64,000 nucleotides of DNA, taken from JAGREO01 sp020446285. Lineage in GTDB: Bacteria > Pseudomonadota > Alphaproteobacteria > Geminicoccales > Geminicoccaceae. Under the pieces are notes generated by a model. It saw only the letters and a list, made by a program, of their open reading frames with translations, searched no databases and was not told the origin of the DNA. The stretch is from the NCBI GenBank assembly GCA_041398005.1, contig JAWKVP010000002.1, positions 310,001 through 374,000 of the forward strand, given 5' to 3'. This document shows, one piece after another, positions 44,721-53,611 of this stretch. Each line of letters starts with the position of its first letter. Position 1 is the stretch's first letter. Both the position numbers and the translations under genes were made by a program.

Positions 44721-45746
44721 CTATCCGGCGTCCATTGCAGTGGGTTTTTCGTAGAGAGACGGCTTTTCGATCATGCTGATCGGTTCGAGACCGCCACTGA
44801 CGACGGCACGAAGCGCTGCATCAGCGGTCAACGTGGCTGCATAGCCATCCCAGGCTGAAGGACCGGTCGCGGTGCCGTCGCCCGCTGCAACGATCCACTC
44901 GCGGAATTCCTGGTCGTAGGCATCCATGAACCTTTCCCGCCAATCGACTGGGATTGCCTGACGAATGCCGTGTCGATCCGTGACCATCGTTGCAGGCCGG
45001 TTCGGCAAGGCGGCGATGCCGCGCTCACAACTTGCCTCGCCACGAATGTCATAGCCGTAGTCGATATTGACCGAGATCTCGACGTCGACAATGGCGCCAC
45101 GCCCCATATGCAGCAGCACCAAATGAGGGTCCCGCAACTTGCCGCCCTGCGTGGAACGTCTGGGCAGGCGTACTTCCACTCCAGTGATCTCGTCGCTCAG
45201 CAGCCAGCGAGAGATGTCAGCGTCGTGGACGAGCGTGTCGTTCAAAGGCATGTCGGAGGTGTAGAGGCCTTCCGGAACCGAAGCGTTGCGATGTACCGAG
45301 TGATACATCAACGGGGCTCCCAGGGACCCGCTGTCCATGACAGCTTTGAGGCGGCGGTAGTCAGCATCGAAGCGACGCATGAAGCCGACCTGCACGAGCC
45401 GTCGTCCGTGCTCCACTTCCGTATTGATTACTCGCAGTGCCGCAGCCTCCGATGTAACCATCGGCTTTTCGCAGAACACAGGCTTGCCTGCGGCTATGCA
45501 TTCGAGAAGCTGTTCCTCGTGAGCCGGGCCCCAGGAACAGATGACCACCGCATCGACCTTGTCCGACCGGATGAGGTCTTTGGGAAGATCGATGACATCG
45601 GCATCCGGCGGGGCTGCTTCTTTGGCTTGTTTGATGTCGATATCGCTCACGGCGACCACGTCGACGCCGGAGAGCACGGTTGTGAGGCGGCGGATGTGAT
45701 CCTGACCGATCATCCCCGTCCCGATGACACCGACCCGCAGTGTCAT
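44721..45746 (-). CDS. iolG: Inositol 2-dehydrogenase
   Basis: A 341-residue Gfo/Idh/MocA enzyme: N-terminal GVIGTGMIGQDHIRRL, CEKPM with the catalytic Lys, VGFMRRFDADY and the LNDTLVHDADISRWLL motif carrying the conserved Asp/His pair of inositol dehydrogenases. It oxidises myo-inositol to 2-keto-myo-inositol, the entry step. The start at 45746 overlaps the upstream stop (ATGA); a further upstream ATG at 45758 is less likely. Confidence 0.9.
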   Translation of the reverse strand: MTLRVGVIGTGMIGQDHIRRLTTVLSGVDVVAVSDIDIKQAKEAAPPDADVIDLPKDLIRSDKVDAVVICSWGPAHEEQLLECIAAGKPVFCEKPMVTSEAAALRVINTEVEHGRRLVQVGFMRRFDADYRRLKAVMDSGSLGAPLMYHSVHRNASVPEGLYTSDMPLNDTLVHDADISRWLLSDEITGVEVRLPRRSTQGGKLRDPHLVLLHMGRGAIVDVEISVNIDYGYDIRGEASCERGIAALPNRPATMVTDRHGIRQAIPVDWRERFMDAYDQEFREWIVAAGDGTATGPSAWDGYAATLTADAALRAVVSGGLEPISMIEKPSLYEKPTAMDAG

Positions 45747-46648
45747 CTGGCTCCCCAATACTTGTCAATATAGCGCTGCATTTCCGCGCGCATGAAAATG
45801 CCACTCTCGTCAGCCTTCTCTTCCCATGCAAAGACACAGGCAGTCATGATGCCGTCGAAACCGATCTCGGCGAGCGTGCGGTAGAAGTCTTCCCAGGGGA
45901 CCTCGCCCTGGCCAATGTTCAAGTGCTGATGCACGCGCGCCGTCGAGCCCGGAGGGTTGATGATATATCGGAGACCTGAGCTGGCCTTGTGATTGAACGT
46001 GTCGGCGATATGAACGTGAGCAAGGACGTCGGCGCATTCGCGCAGCATCGCGACCAGGTCGTCACCGAAATAGAATGTGTGCGGTGTGCAGTACAGGAAC
46101 CTTACCCGCTTGGAATTGACCGTTCGGATCAGATCCACAGACGGCTGAAGCGTCTCGACCCAGTCTTCAGGATGGGGCTCGATGTGGAGGTTGATGCCCT
46201 CGCGCTCGAGTATCGGAACCAGCTCTTCCATTGACCGCCACCAGGCATCTTCGCAGGCCTCGATCATCAAGCCGGTATGGCAGCAGTAACAGGTACCCTT
46301 GTCGGGGTGCGGACCACGACCGAACTCGGAGTTCATGGTGTCGACATCCATCTCGACCGCAATCTCGATGGCACGCTTCCAATGGCGGACGGCTGCCTTG
46401 CGTTCCTCCTCGTCGTTGGAGGCCCATCGATACATGGGCAAAAGTGTGGCGATGCCGACATTTGCATCCTTCAGGGCTTTCTTGAACGACTTCACCCGGT
46501 CGGGAAACACGCGCGGCGCCTTGAACCACTCGAGGAAATCCCCGCGCGGACTAAGCTCGATCCAGTCGTAGCCAAGTTCAGCGACCTTCGAAGGCAGTTG
46601 TTCCAATGAAAGATGCCGATGCATGAAGGGGTCGAGAGCGATTTTCAT
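45743..46648 (-). CDS. iolH: IolH-like sugar phosphate isomerase/epimerase
   Basis: A 301-residue TIM barrel opening with MKIALDPFMHRHLSLEQLP, then VAELGYDWIELSPR, the start typical of IolH proteins. Later segments include a Cys pair (GTCYCCHTG) and HVHIADTFNH. IolH is common in inositol clusters, but its reaction is still unclear. It is the first catabolic gene after the transporter part of the operon, 154 bases from the ATPase stop. Confidence 0.88.
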   Translation of the reverse strand: MKIALDPFMHRHLSLEQLPSKVAELGYDWIELSPRGDFLEWFKAPRVFPDRVKSFKKALKDANVGIATLLPMYRWASNDEEERKAAVRHWKRAIEIAVEMDVDTMNSEFGRGPHPDKGTCYCCHTGLMIEACEDAWWRSMEELVPILEREGINLHIEPHPEDWVETLQPSVDLIRTVNSKRVRFLYCTPHTFYFGDDLVAMLRECADVLAHVHIADTFNHKASSGLRYIINPPGSTARVHQHLNIGQGEVPWEDFYRTLAEIGFDGIMTACVFAWEEKADESGIFMRAEMQRYIDKYWGAR

Positions 46649-46751
46649 TTAGGCCTCACTGTGCCGCTCGAAAGCGGCCTGGTCCTGTTGGTAGCCAGAG
46701 AGATTACGGAGTACAGGCTTTGCAGCCCGTCGGCGGTTCTGGTGCATCGAT

Positions 46752-46778
46752 CCAGACAGATCATACTGATCTGTCTGG
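46752..46778. promoter_or_regulatory. Perfect 12-bp hairpin between transporter and catabolic genes
   Basis: CCAGACAGATCA, TAC, TGATCTGTCTGG. No U-run follows on either strand, so it is not a classical terminator. Its place between the ATPase and iolH suggests an mRNA processing or stability element, or an internal operator. Confidence 0.55.
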
Positions 46779-46802
46779 GTAATTTGATGCCAAAACAAAG
46801 AA

Positions 46803-47624
46803 CTAGTGCGAAGGTGGCGGGTGCCCCTCGTGGGTTTCCATGTAGCTCTCGACTTCCTCGCCGAGGTTGGCGAGAGCTTCGCCGCCAGCCATGAGATCCG
46901 TGATTTCCTCGCGCGTCTTCTCGCCCTTGCGAAAATCGGCGGCGAGCGCGCCCTTGATCAGCACACCGTAGTGATCGCCCACCGCCATGGCATGCATGAC
47001 GTTGTGAGTGATGAAAATCACCGCGAGCCCGCGCTTGCGCGATTCCAGAATAATGCGAAGGACGTGCGAAGCCTGTTTGACACCCAGCGCAGCCGTTGGT
47101 TCGTCCAGAATCAGGACACGGGCACCGAAGTGCACGGCCCGCGCGATGGCAAGAGACTGACGTTCGCCGCCGGACATGCCGCCAATCAACCGATCACCAT
47201 CGTCGATCCGGGTAATCCCGAAGTCCTGGATGGCCTTCACAGCGACCTCGTTGGCCGTCTTTCTGTCAAATACCTTGAACGGTCCGAAGTTTTTCGTCGG
47301 CTCGACACCCACGAAGAAGCTTCGTCCAATGGTCATCAACGGAAACGTTCCGCCGAATTGGTGCACCGTGGAGATGCCGCGTTCCTGAGCATCGCGAGGC
47401 GATTGAAATTCGACCTCTTTCCCATCCATGAAAATCTGGCCGCGCGTAGGTTTGTGAACCCCTGCAAGGGTCTTGATGAGGGTCGATTTGCCAGCGCCAT
47501 TGTCACCGAGAAGGCAGAGAACCTCACCTGCGCTCACTTTCAGAGAGATTTCGTGCAGGACGTCAATCGCTCCGAATGATTTGTCGACGTTGCGCAGTTC
47601 CAGAACTGGTACTGTATCATTCAT
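46803..47624 (-). CDS. Sugar/inositol ABC transporter ATP-binding protein
   Basis: A 273-residue ATPase with Walker A GDNGAGKST, signature MSGGERQSLAIARA and Walker B VLILDEPTAALG, followed by the H-loop (FITHN). It has a single nucleotide-binding domain, so it works as a homodimer, unlike the duplicated RbsA type. With two permeases and a periplasmic binding protein it forms the importer of this locus. Inositol is the expected substrate from context. Confidence 0.93.
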   Translation of the reverse strand: MNDTVPVLELRNVDKSFGAIDVLHEISLKVSAGEVLCLLGDNGAGKSTLIKTLAGVHKPTRGQIFMDGKEVEFQSPRDAQERGISTVHQFGGTFPLMTIGRSFFVGVEPTKNFGPFKVFDRKTANEVAVKAIQDFGITRIDDGDRLIGGMSGGERQSLAIARAVHFGARVLILDEPTAALGVKQASHVLRIILESRKRGLAVIFITHNVMHAMAVGDHYGVLIKGALAADFRKGEKTREEITDLMAGGEALANLGEEVESYMETHEGHPPPSH

Positions 47625-47634
47625 CGTCCTGTCC

Positions 47635-48624
47635 TCACTTCGCTTTCTTGGGTGAATAGGTGAGTGCCATCTGGCGGAAGGTGTTGTTCATCAGAACGGC
47701 GACAAGGAGCAGCACGCCAATGATCAGACTCGACCAATTGCGGTCGATGTTGGTGAAGTAGATGCCTTGGCTGACAACTGCGAACGTCAGCGTTCCAAAA
47801 AATATTCCAAGGATCGAACCAAAGCCGCCGGTCAGCAGAACACCGCCAACCACGATGCTGACAATCGTATTGAAGATGTAGTTCATCCCGCCTGACACCT
47901 GAGCCGAGTTGAACATGATCGCGCCGCACATGCCTACAAAGGACGCGCAGGTGGCGGAGAGTACGAAAAGTGCGATGGTCAGTCTTCGGGTCGGAATGCC
48001 AACATTGCGAGCGCTGACAATGTCGCCGCCCATGGCGAAGATCCAGTTGCCATAGCGCATCTTGTGGATCGCGAAGAAGAAAGCGGCCGTGAAGATCAGC
48101 CACCAGATGACAATCACCTGGTAGCTGCCGCCGATAAGATGACCGAAGAAGAACTTGGCCCAGGCCGGGGCTTCAAGCGAGACGCTGGCACCGCCGGTGA
48201 GCAGAACGGAACCACTGAGCACCAGCCCCTGAACTGCGACCAGTGACGCAAGGGTGATGATCAGGGAAGGCACCGAAGTATTGACAGTAAGATAGCCGTT
48301 GATCAGTCCGACCAGAACACCGAAGGCCAGAGACCCGAGAATCCCGACGATGATCGGCAGTTCATAATACCCCGACAGGATAGCGATCGTCATCGAGCCC
48401 GCAGGGATCATCGCGCCGATCGAAATGTCGAGTTCTCCAGCGATCATCAGGAGACCGACCGGCAGCGCGACGATACCGAGATTGGCTGCAAAGTTGACCC
48501 AGCTTGCCGCGCCATAGAGCCCCGAACCACCGAAGGCCGTGAATAGCGCCAGAACCACCACCAGGCTGATGGCTGCGCCGGCTTCCGGGCGGCGCGCGAG
48601 ATTGCCGAGAAAGTCGCTGTTCAT
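47635..48624 (-). CDS. Sugar/inositol ABC transporter permease
   Basis: A 329-residue BPD_transp_2-type permease with about nine to ten helices. The GLLMIAGELDISIGAMIPAGSM loop is the EAA-like contact region of ribose-type importers. It is clearly paralogous to the upstream permease and lies 11 bases downstream of it, so the pair probably forms a heterodimeric channel or offers alternative channels. Confidence 0.92.
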   Translation of the reverse strand: MNSDFLGNLARRPEAGAAISLVVVLALFTAFGGSGLYGAASWVNFAANLGIVALPVGLLMIAGELDISIGAMIPAGSMTIAILSGYYELPIIVGILGSLAFGVLVGLINGYLTVNTSVPSLIITLASLVAVQGLVLSGSVLLTGGASVSLEAPAWAKFFFGHLIGGSYQVIVIWWLIFTAAFFFAIHKMRYGNWIFAMGGDIVSARNVGIPTRRLTIALFVLSATCASFVGMCGAIMFNSAQVSGGMNYIFNTIVSIVVGGVLLTGGFGSILGIFFGTLTFAVVSQGIYFTNIDRNWSSLIIGVLLLVAVLMNNTFRQMALTYSPKKAK

Positions 48625-48634
48625 TGCTGCGCCC

Positions 48635-49672
48635 TCACTTCTTCTTCGAGGAATAGGACAGGGCCATCTGGCGGAACGTGTCGTTCGTCATGACAGCGAT
48701 CAGCAGGAGGGCGCCGATGATTACACTCCCCAGGTTCGGATCGATCCCGGTGAAAAAGATTCCCTGGTTGACGATGGAGAACGTCAGTGTGCCAAGAACG
48801 ATACCGATCACCGAACCGGCACCGCCGGTCAGAAGTACGCCGCCCATCACGACACACATGATCGAGTTGAAGATAAAGCTCTGGCCGCCTGCAACCTGCG
48901 CGCTTTGGTAGACAAGCACCTGGCTGACACCAACGAACGCAGCAGAGAAACCGCTCAGCATGTAGAGACCATAGGTCAGCCGCCGCGTCGGGATACCGGC
49001 ATTCCGGGCGCTGTCACGGTCGCCGCCAAGCGCGTAGATCCAGTTACCGAAGGGTGAGACGTGCAGCAGAAAATAAATGGCAGCGACAAACAGGAGCCAC
49101 CAGAAGATCGTGACCTGGAACATGCCGCCGATGAATTGTCCGAGCACCGCCTTGGTCACTGCGCTCGGGACAAGACCGACGCTGGTGTTGCCCACAATCA
49201 GAACCGCCAGACCCAGCGTAAGGCCCATCACGATGAACATCGTACCGATTGTGATGATCAAAGAGGGTATGGTCGTCCGTGTGACAAGAAAGCCGTTGAC
49301 GAACCCGACGAGCAGGCCGACGCCAAGTCCCGCGACGATCGCCACGATCTCGGGCAATCCCAAGGTGTTGGCGATGACACCGACCGTCATGGAAGCCGCC
49401 GGAACGACCGCTCCGACCGAAATGTCAAGCTCGCCTGCAATCATGAGGAGACCGACTGGCAACGCGATAATGCCGATCTCGGCGGCAATGTTCAGCCAGC
49501 TCGCCGAACCTGCGGGAGACAGGAAGACCTCGCCACCCAATACGGCAAAAAAGATGTAGACGGCGAGCAACCCAAGCAGGGAGCCGAGTTCAGGTCGCCG
49601 GGCAAGCTGCCCGAGATCCAGGCCTGACCGCCCGCTTGTCGTTGGCACCGTACAGGTATCCTGCGAACTCAT
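48635..49672 (-). CDS. Sugar/inositol ABC transporter permease (tandem paralog)
   Basis: A 345-residue permease sharing the GLLMIAGELDISVGAVVPAASM loop and overall topology with the next gene. The chosen ATG at 49672 follows GGGGAGAAACC; the open frame extends further but without support. Tandem duplication within one operon is evident from the shared motifs and equal lengths. Confidence 0.92.
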   Translation of the reverse strand: MSSQDTCTVPTTSGRSGLDLGQLARRPELGSLLGLLAVYIFFAVLGGEVFLSPAGSASWLNIAAEIGIIALPVGLLMIAGELDISVGAVVPAASMTVGVIANTLGLPEIVAIVAGLGVGLLVGFVNGFLVTRTTIPSLIITIGTMFIVMGLTLGLAVLIVGNTSVGLVPSAVTKAVLGQFIGGMFQVTIFWWLLFVAAIYFLLHVSPFGNWIYALGGDRDSARNAGIPTRRLTYGLYMLSGFSAAFVGVSQVLVYQSAQVAGGQSFIFNSIMCVVMGGVLLTGGAGSVIGIVLGTLTFSIVNQGIFFTGIDPNLGSVIIGALLLIAVMTNDTFRQMALSYSSKKK

Positions 49673-49751
49673 ATTGGTTTCTCCCCATGTAGCGAATGCC
49701 CCTCCCCTGGCCGATATGCGGTCCGGAGCGTGATCCGTTGCGTTTTGAGTG

Positions 49752-49785
49752 GTCGCCCGCACAGATGCAGGTACATGCGGGCGAC
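49752..49785 (-). terminator. Hairpin after the binding-protein gene
   Basis: GTCGCCCGCA pairs with TGCGGGCGAC around a 14-nt loop, beginning ten bases after the binding-protein stop and before the first permease. Such stem-loops usually partly terminate or protect the 3' end, so that the binding protein is made in excess. No strong U-run follows. Confidence 0.65.
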
Positions 49786-49794
49786 ACTGTTTCT

Positions 49795-50769
49795 TTAGCG
49801 GGCGCCTGCCTTGACGCCTTCGATCACCTGATCAACGTTGGACGCATCCACGACGCCCGGACCGGTCAGGATTTCCCTGGTGGGAACGGTCAGGCCGTAA
49901 TTCACATAGTTGTTCAGGATGGATACGGCGAGAAAGCCCTGCTGGTAGCCTTGCTGGTCGATGGCGCAGTCCTGCGTTCCCTGCTGGATATTGCTCAGGA
50001 TCGAGTCGTTGAAGTTCATGCCGCAGACATGAACCTGACCGGCCTTGCCTGCCTGGGCGATGCCGGAAACGGCGGCGTTGGTGTCGGCATCGCCGACTGC
50101 AAAGATCGCGTTGACATCCGGGTTCTGCAGCAGATGCGCACGAATGGCCTGGGCGACGGCGGTCGCACTGCCGAACGAGGTGGATGGCAATGGCAGAACC
50201 GAACCGGTGCCGCCAAGGGACGCAAGCCCTTCATTGAAGCCGGAACAAAAGGCTTCGAGATTGGCTGCGCCCGGAATGGTGTTGATGCAGACGCCGTTCA
50301 GGTGACCTGCCTTGCCAAGATATTCGCCACCCGCGAATCCCGACTTGTAATCGACTGCCCCAACATAATTCAGAGCGCCGAGTTGGTCGGCGGCCTCTAT
50401 GCCACCAGCATTGTAGATCACCAGTGGAATGCCGGCTGCCACCACCGCCTCAAAGGCCGGATTCATGGCCTCCGGAACCCAGTTCGGGCCGATAATGGCA
50501 TCAGCCCCCTGATCGATGGCCTGGCGGATAAGCTCGGCGGCATCGACGCCGAGATTGTCGTAATTCTGCGGACCGAGCCATGTGACGGAACCGCCCTGAG
50601 CCTCGGCGACGATACCGGCATCCTCGGCACCCTTTTTGACACGCGACCAGAAGGCATCGTCGGGCTTTCCGCCGACGACAAAGATATCTGCGGACATTGC
50701 TGTATTGGCGGAGAAAGCTGCCAGAACGGCAACAGAAGTGGCTGCCGCAAAGCGGCTCAGTTTGCTCAT
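49795..50769 (-). CDS. Periplasmic sugar/inositol-binding protein
   Basis: A 324-residue type 1 periplasmic binding protein. A signal peptide of about 26 residues ends ANTAMSA-DIF. The mature protein starts with FVVGGKPDDAFWSRVKKGAEDAG and contains ADAIIGPNW, TNAAVSGIAQAGKAG and other ribose-binding-fold features. It is the first gene of the operon, just below the divergent LacI regulator. The ligand is inferred to be an inositol. Confidence 0.92.
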   Translation of the reverse strand: MSKLSRFAAATSVAVLAAFSANTAMSADIFVVGGKPDDAFWSRVKKGAEDAGIVAEAQGGSVTWLGPQNYDNLGVDAAELIRQAIDQGADAIIGPNWVPEAMNPAFEAVVAAGIPLVIYNAGGIEAADQLGALNYVGAVDYKSGFAGGEYLGKAGHLNGVCINTIPGAANLEAFCSGFNEGLASLGGTGSVLPLPSTSFGSATAVAQAIRAHLLQNPDVNAIFAVGDADTNAAVSGIAQAGKAGQVHVCGMNFNDSILSNIQQGTQDCAIDQQGYQQGFLAVSILNNYVNYGLTVPTREILTGPGVVDASNVDQVIEGVKAGAR

Positions 50770-50872
50770 TGGATTTCCTCCCTGTCCCGACCATCGGGGA
50801 TTAGATGTGGCGTGGAGTTTGCAATGAGTCTTGAAATGATGGAACCTTCAAATAGTATGAAAATGTCGAAAC

Positions 50873-50899
50873 TGCCATTTCATACCATTCATAATGGCA
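50873..50899. promoter_or_regulatory. Candidate LacI-type operator in the divergent promoter region
   Basis: TGCCATT and AATGGCA form a 27-nt inverted repeat with a TCATACCATTCAT centre. A related GTATGAAAATG lies just upstream. It is the only clear dyad between the binding-protein gene and the LacI gene, 25 bases before the latter. Confidence 0.5.
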
Positions 50900-50924
50900 T
50901 GTTGAGCTGAAGGACCGGTGTTCG

Positions 50925-51959
50925 ATGAAAAGACCAACCATCCCGGATCTGGCCGAAGCCGCGGGCGTTTCCGTATCCACGGTCAACCGCATCCTGTCTG
51001 GATCGAACTCCGTTCGACCGGCGACGATGCAGCGGGTCCAGCACGCAGCGGAGACGATCGGTTATCACGGCATGGGCGCCATTTCCGATCGAGTTAACAA
51101 GGTGAAACCCCGCTATCGATTGGCCTTCCTCCTCCAGCAATCGAACCGCGAACTCTATCAGCTCATCGCCCGAAAGATCTCTCTCGCGTGTCGCGCGCGC
51201 AGAGACGACATCGTCGAACCGCTCATCGAATTCGTGGACATCCTGACCCCGGAAAACATCTCTGCGAGGTTGATGGCGCTGGGAAAGGAATGCGATGCTG
51301 TTGGCGTGATAGCGGCGGACCACCCCCTGATCGGGCACACGATCCGAGACCTTTCCGTACTGAGGAAACCGGTCATTTCGTATATCACCGATCAATCAGC
51401 CCCCGAACGAGCGGCTTATGTCGGCACAGACAACTGGAAGTTGGGGCGGACTGCGGCATTCCTGATCTCCAGAATGACGCCGGCCGATGCGCGTATAGCG
51501 GTATTTATCGGCAATCATCGCTTTATGTGCCAGGATGTGGCCGACGCCAGCTTTCGTTCCTACATGCGTGAACATGCCCCGGGCGTCTTCGTCGAAGACA
51601 GCCGACCGACCCACGAGAATCCCGACGAAGCCTACAACATGGTCCGCGATCTGCTGGCCGAGCGTACTGATCTCGCGGGGATCTTCATCGTAGGCGGCGG
51701 TATCTCGGGCGTCTTGAAAGCTCTTCGGGAAACATCCGAAGACCGAAGAAACGGCATTCGCCTGATTTGTCGGGATATCGGGCCCGAAACGCGTAAAGGA
51801 TTAACCGAGGGTCTGATCACGGCGGCCCTGTGCCATCCCCTTGAGACGATCTCGGATACCCTGGTTGACACCATGATCGAGGCAATAATCAATGAGGGCC
51901 GTCTGAGCGCCGTCCAGAGAACAGTACCGCTGGAGATTGTGACGCCGGAAAATTGTTGA
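50925..51959 (+). CDS. LacI-family transcriptional regulator
   Basis: A 344-residue regulator with an N-terminal helix-turn-helix (TIPDLAEAAGVSVSTVNRILSG), a hinge helix and a periplasmic-binding-like effector domain (about 65-344). It is divergent from the inositol operon, with a dyad in the shared gap, so it probably represses the operon until an inositol or keto-inositol binds. The effector is inferred. Confidence 0.92.
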   Translation: MKRPTIPDLAEAAGVSVSTVNRILSGSNSVRPATMQRVQHAAETIGYHGMGAISDRVNKVKPRYRLAFLLQQSNRELYQLIARKISLACRARRDDIVEPLIEFVDILTPENISARLMALGKECDAVGVIAADHPLIGHTIRDLSVLRKPVISYITDQSAPERAAYVGTDNWKLGRTAAFLISRMTPADARIAVFIGNHRFMCQDVADASFRSYMREHAPGVFVEDSRPTHENPDEAYNMVRDLLAERTDLAGIFIVGGGISGVLKALRETSEDRRNGIRLICRDIGPETRKGLTEGLITAALCHPLETISDTLVDTMIEAIINEGRLSAVQRTVPLEIVTPENC

Positions 51960-51968
51960 CGAGGGAAA

Positions 51969-52004
51969 ACGTCATGCCTCCGCGGCAGGCCAAAGGCATG
52001 ACGT
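51969..52004. terminator. Bidirectional intrinsic terminator
   Basis: ACGTCATGCC pairs with GGCATGACGT. It is followed by CTTTTGT on the plus strand and by a TTTTCCCTC run on the minus strand. It sits between the convergent LacI gene and mmsA, so it serves both. Confidence 0.85.
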
Positions 52005-52017
52005 CTTTTGTCCCGGC

Positions 52018-53517
52018 TTACCCCATCGTTGGCATGACGAATTCCGGATCGCTGCGAACGCCGGTCGGCCAGCGGGTCGTGATGGTCTTCAACCGGGTAT
52101 AGAAGCGGATGCCTTCCTGCCCGTGCATGTGATGGTCGCCAAAGAGCGACTGCTTCCAGCCACCAAAACTGTGGAAGGCCATCGGCACCGGGATGGGTAC
52201 GTTGACGCCAACCATACCCACCTCAATGTCATGGGCAAAATTGCGCGCCGCGTCCCCGTCACGGGTAAATATGGCGACGCCATTGGCATAGTCGTGACTA
52301 CCGATGAGGTTGACCGCGTCGGCATAATCCTTGCCGCGAACAATTGACAGCACAGGGCCAAAGATCTCGTCCTTCCAGACCGACATCCCGGGCGTCACAT
52401 TGTCGATCAGCGTCGGGCCGACGAAGTAACCGTTCTCGTAGCCCTGCGGGGCAGTGAACCCGCGACCGTCGACCACGATTTTCGCGCCCTCCGTCTCGCC
52501 TCGGTCGATATAGTCCAGGATACGCTCCTGGGCCGCCTTGGTGACCACGGGTCCCATTTCCGAGGTGCGATCGGCGGCAGGGCCGATCTTCAGCGCTTCG
52601 ATCCTGGGCACCAGTCGTTCAATCAGCGCATCAGCCACTTTGTCCGTTATCGGAACTGCCACCGAGATCGCCATGCAGCGCTCGCCGGCGGAGCCATAGG
52701 CCGCGCCCATCAGAGCGTTCGCAGCCATGTCCAGATCGGCATCCGGCATGATGACCATGTGGTTTTTCGCGCCGCCGAGCGCCTGTACCCGCTTTCCGTT
52801 CGCCGTCCCGGTCTCGTAAATGTATCTGGCGATCGGCGTGGATCCCACAAAGCTGACGGCTTTCACATCCGGATGTGTCAAAAGCGAATCGACTGCCTCC
52901 TTGCCACCCTGCACGACATTGAAGACACCATCCGGCAGACCGGCTTCCGTAAGCCATTCAGCCATCAGCAGGGAGGCAGAGGGGTCGCGTTCTGACGGCT
53001 TGAGAATGAAAGTGTTGCCGCAGGCAAGTGCAATCGGGAACATCCACATCGGCACCATTGCCGGAAAGTTGAACGGAGTAATGCCGACCACTACACCAAG
53101 CGGCTGACGCAGCGAATGGCTGTCGACGGATGTACCGACATTCTCGGCCATTTCTCCCTTCAGGAGATGCGGCGCGCCGACGGCGAACTCCACAACCTCG
53201 AGGCCGCGTATGACCTCGCCCACAGCATCGTCATGTGTCTTGCCATGTTCAACCGAGATGGCCTCGGCCAACCGATCTGCGCGGTCCCAGAGAATCATCT
53301 TGAAACGATCGAGGATGCGCGCCCGCCGAAGCGGCGGAGTCCTCGACCAGTCTTTCCAGGCGGCTTTGGCCGACGCAACAGCCTCGTTGACCTCACCTGC
53401 CGATGCAAGCGCAACGGTCTTTTCCTGTTCGCCCGTAGCGGGATTGAAAACCGGCTGGCTGCAGCCAGTCGTCCCGGCAAAACGGACGCCGTCAATGTAA
53501 TGGGTAATCTCGGTCAT
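52018..53517 (-). CDS. mmsA: CoA-acylating methylmalonate-semialdehyde dehydrogenase
   Basis: A 499-residue aldehyde dehydrogenase. Catalytic Cys is in GSAGERCMA. The position of the usual general-base Glu carries GGAKNHMVIMPDAD, a signature of the CoA-dependent MMSDH/IolA branch. It converts malonate semialdehyde (the last inositol intermediate) to acetyl-CoA, and also methylmalonate semialdehyde from valine. The ATG at 53517 follows GGAGGAACCC. It is a single gene with its own divergent LysR. Confidence 0.93.
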   Translation of the reverse strand: MTEITHYIDGVRFAGTTGCSQPVFNPATGEQEKTVALASAGEVNEAVASAKAAWKDWSRTPPLRRARILDRFKMILWDRADRLAEAISVEHGKTHDDAVGEVIRGLEVVEFAVGAPHLLKGEMAENVGTSVDSHSLRQPLGVVVGITPFNFPAMVPMWMFPIALACGNTFILKPSERDPSASLLMAEWLTEAGLPDGVFNVVQGGKEAVDSLLTHPDVKAVSFVGSTPIARYIYETGTANGKRVQALGGAKNHMVIMPDADLDMAANALMGAAYGSAGERCMAISVAVPITDKVADALIERLVPRIEALKIGPAADRTSEMGPVVTKAAQERILDYIDRGETEGAKIVVDGRGFTAPQGYENGYFVGPTLIDNVTPGMSVWKDEIFGPVLSIVRGKDYADAVNLIGSHDYANGVAIFTRDGDAARNFAHDIEVGMVGVNVPIPVPMAFHSFGGWKQSLFGDHHMHGQEGIRFYTRLKTITTRWPTGVRSDPEFVMPTMG

Positions 53518-53611
53518 GGGTTCCTCCACAGATTGCGAAGGCTGTATCTCTTAACTAATTGTGCATATAAATAGTCATTTATGGCAATCCGATATGCATG
53601 GATGAGGAACA

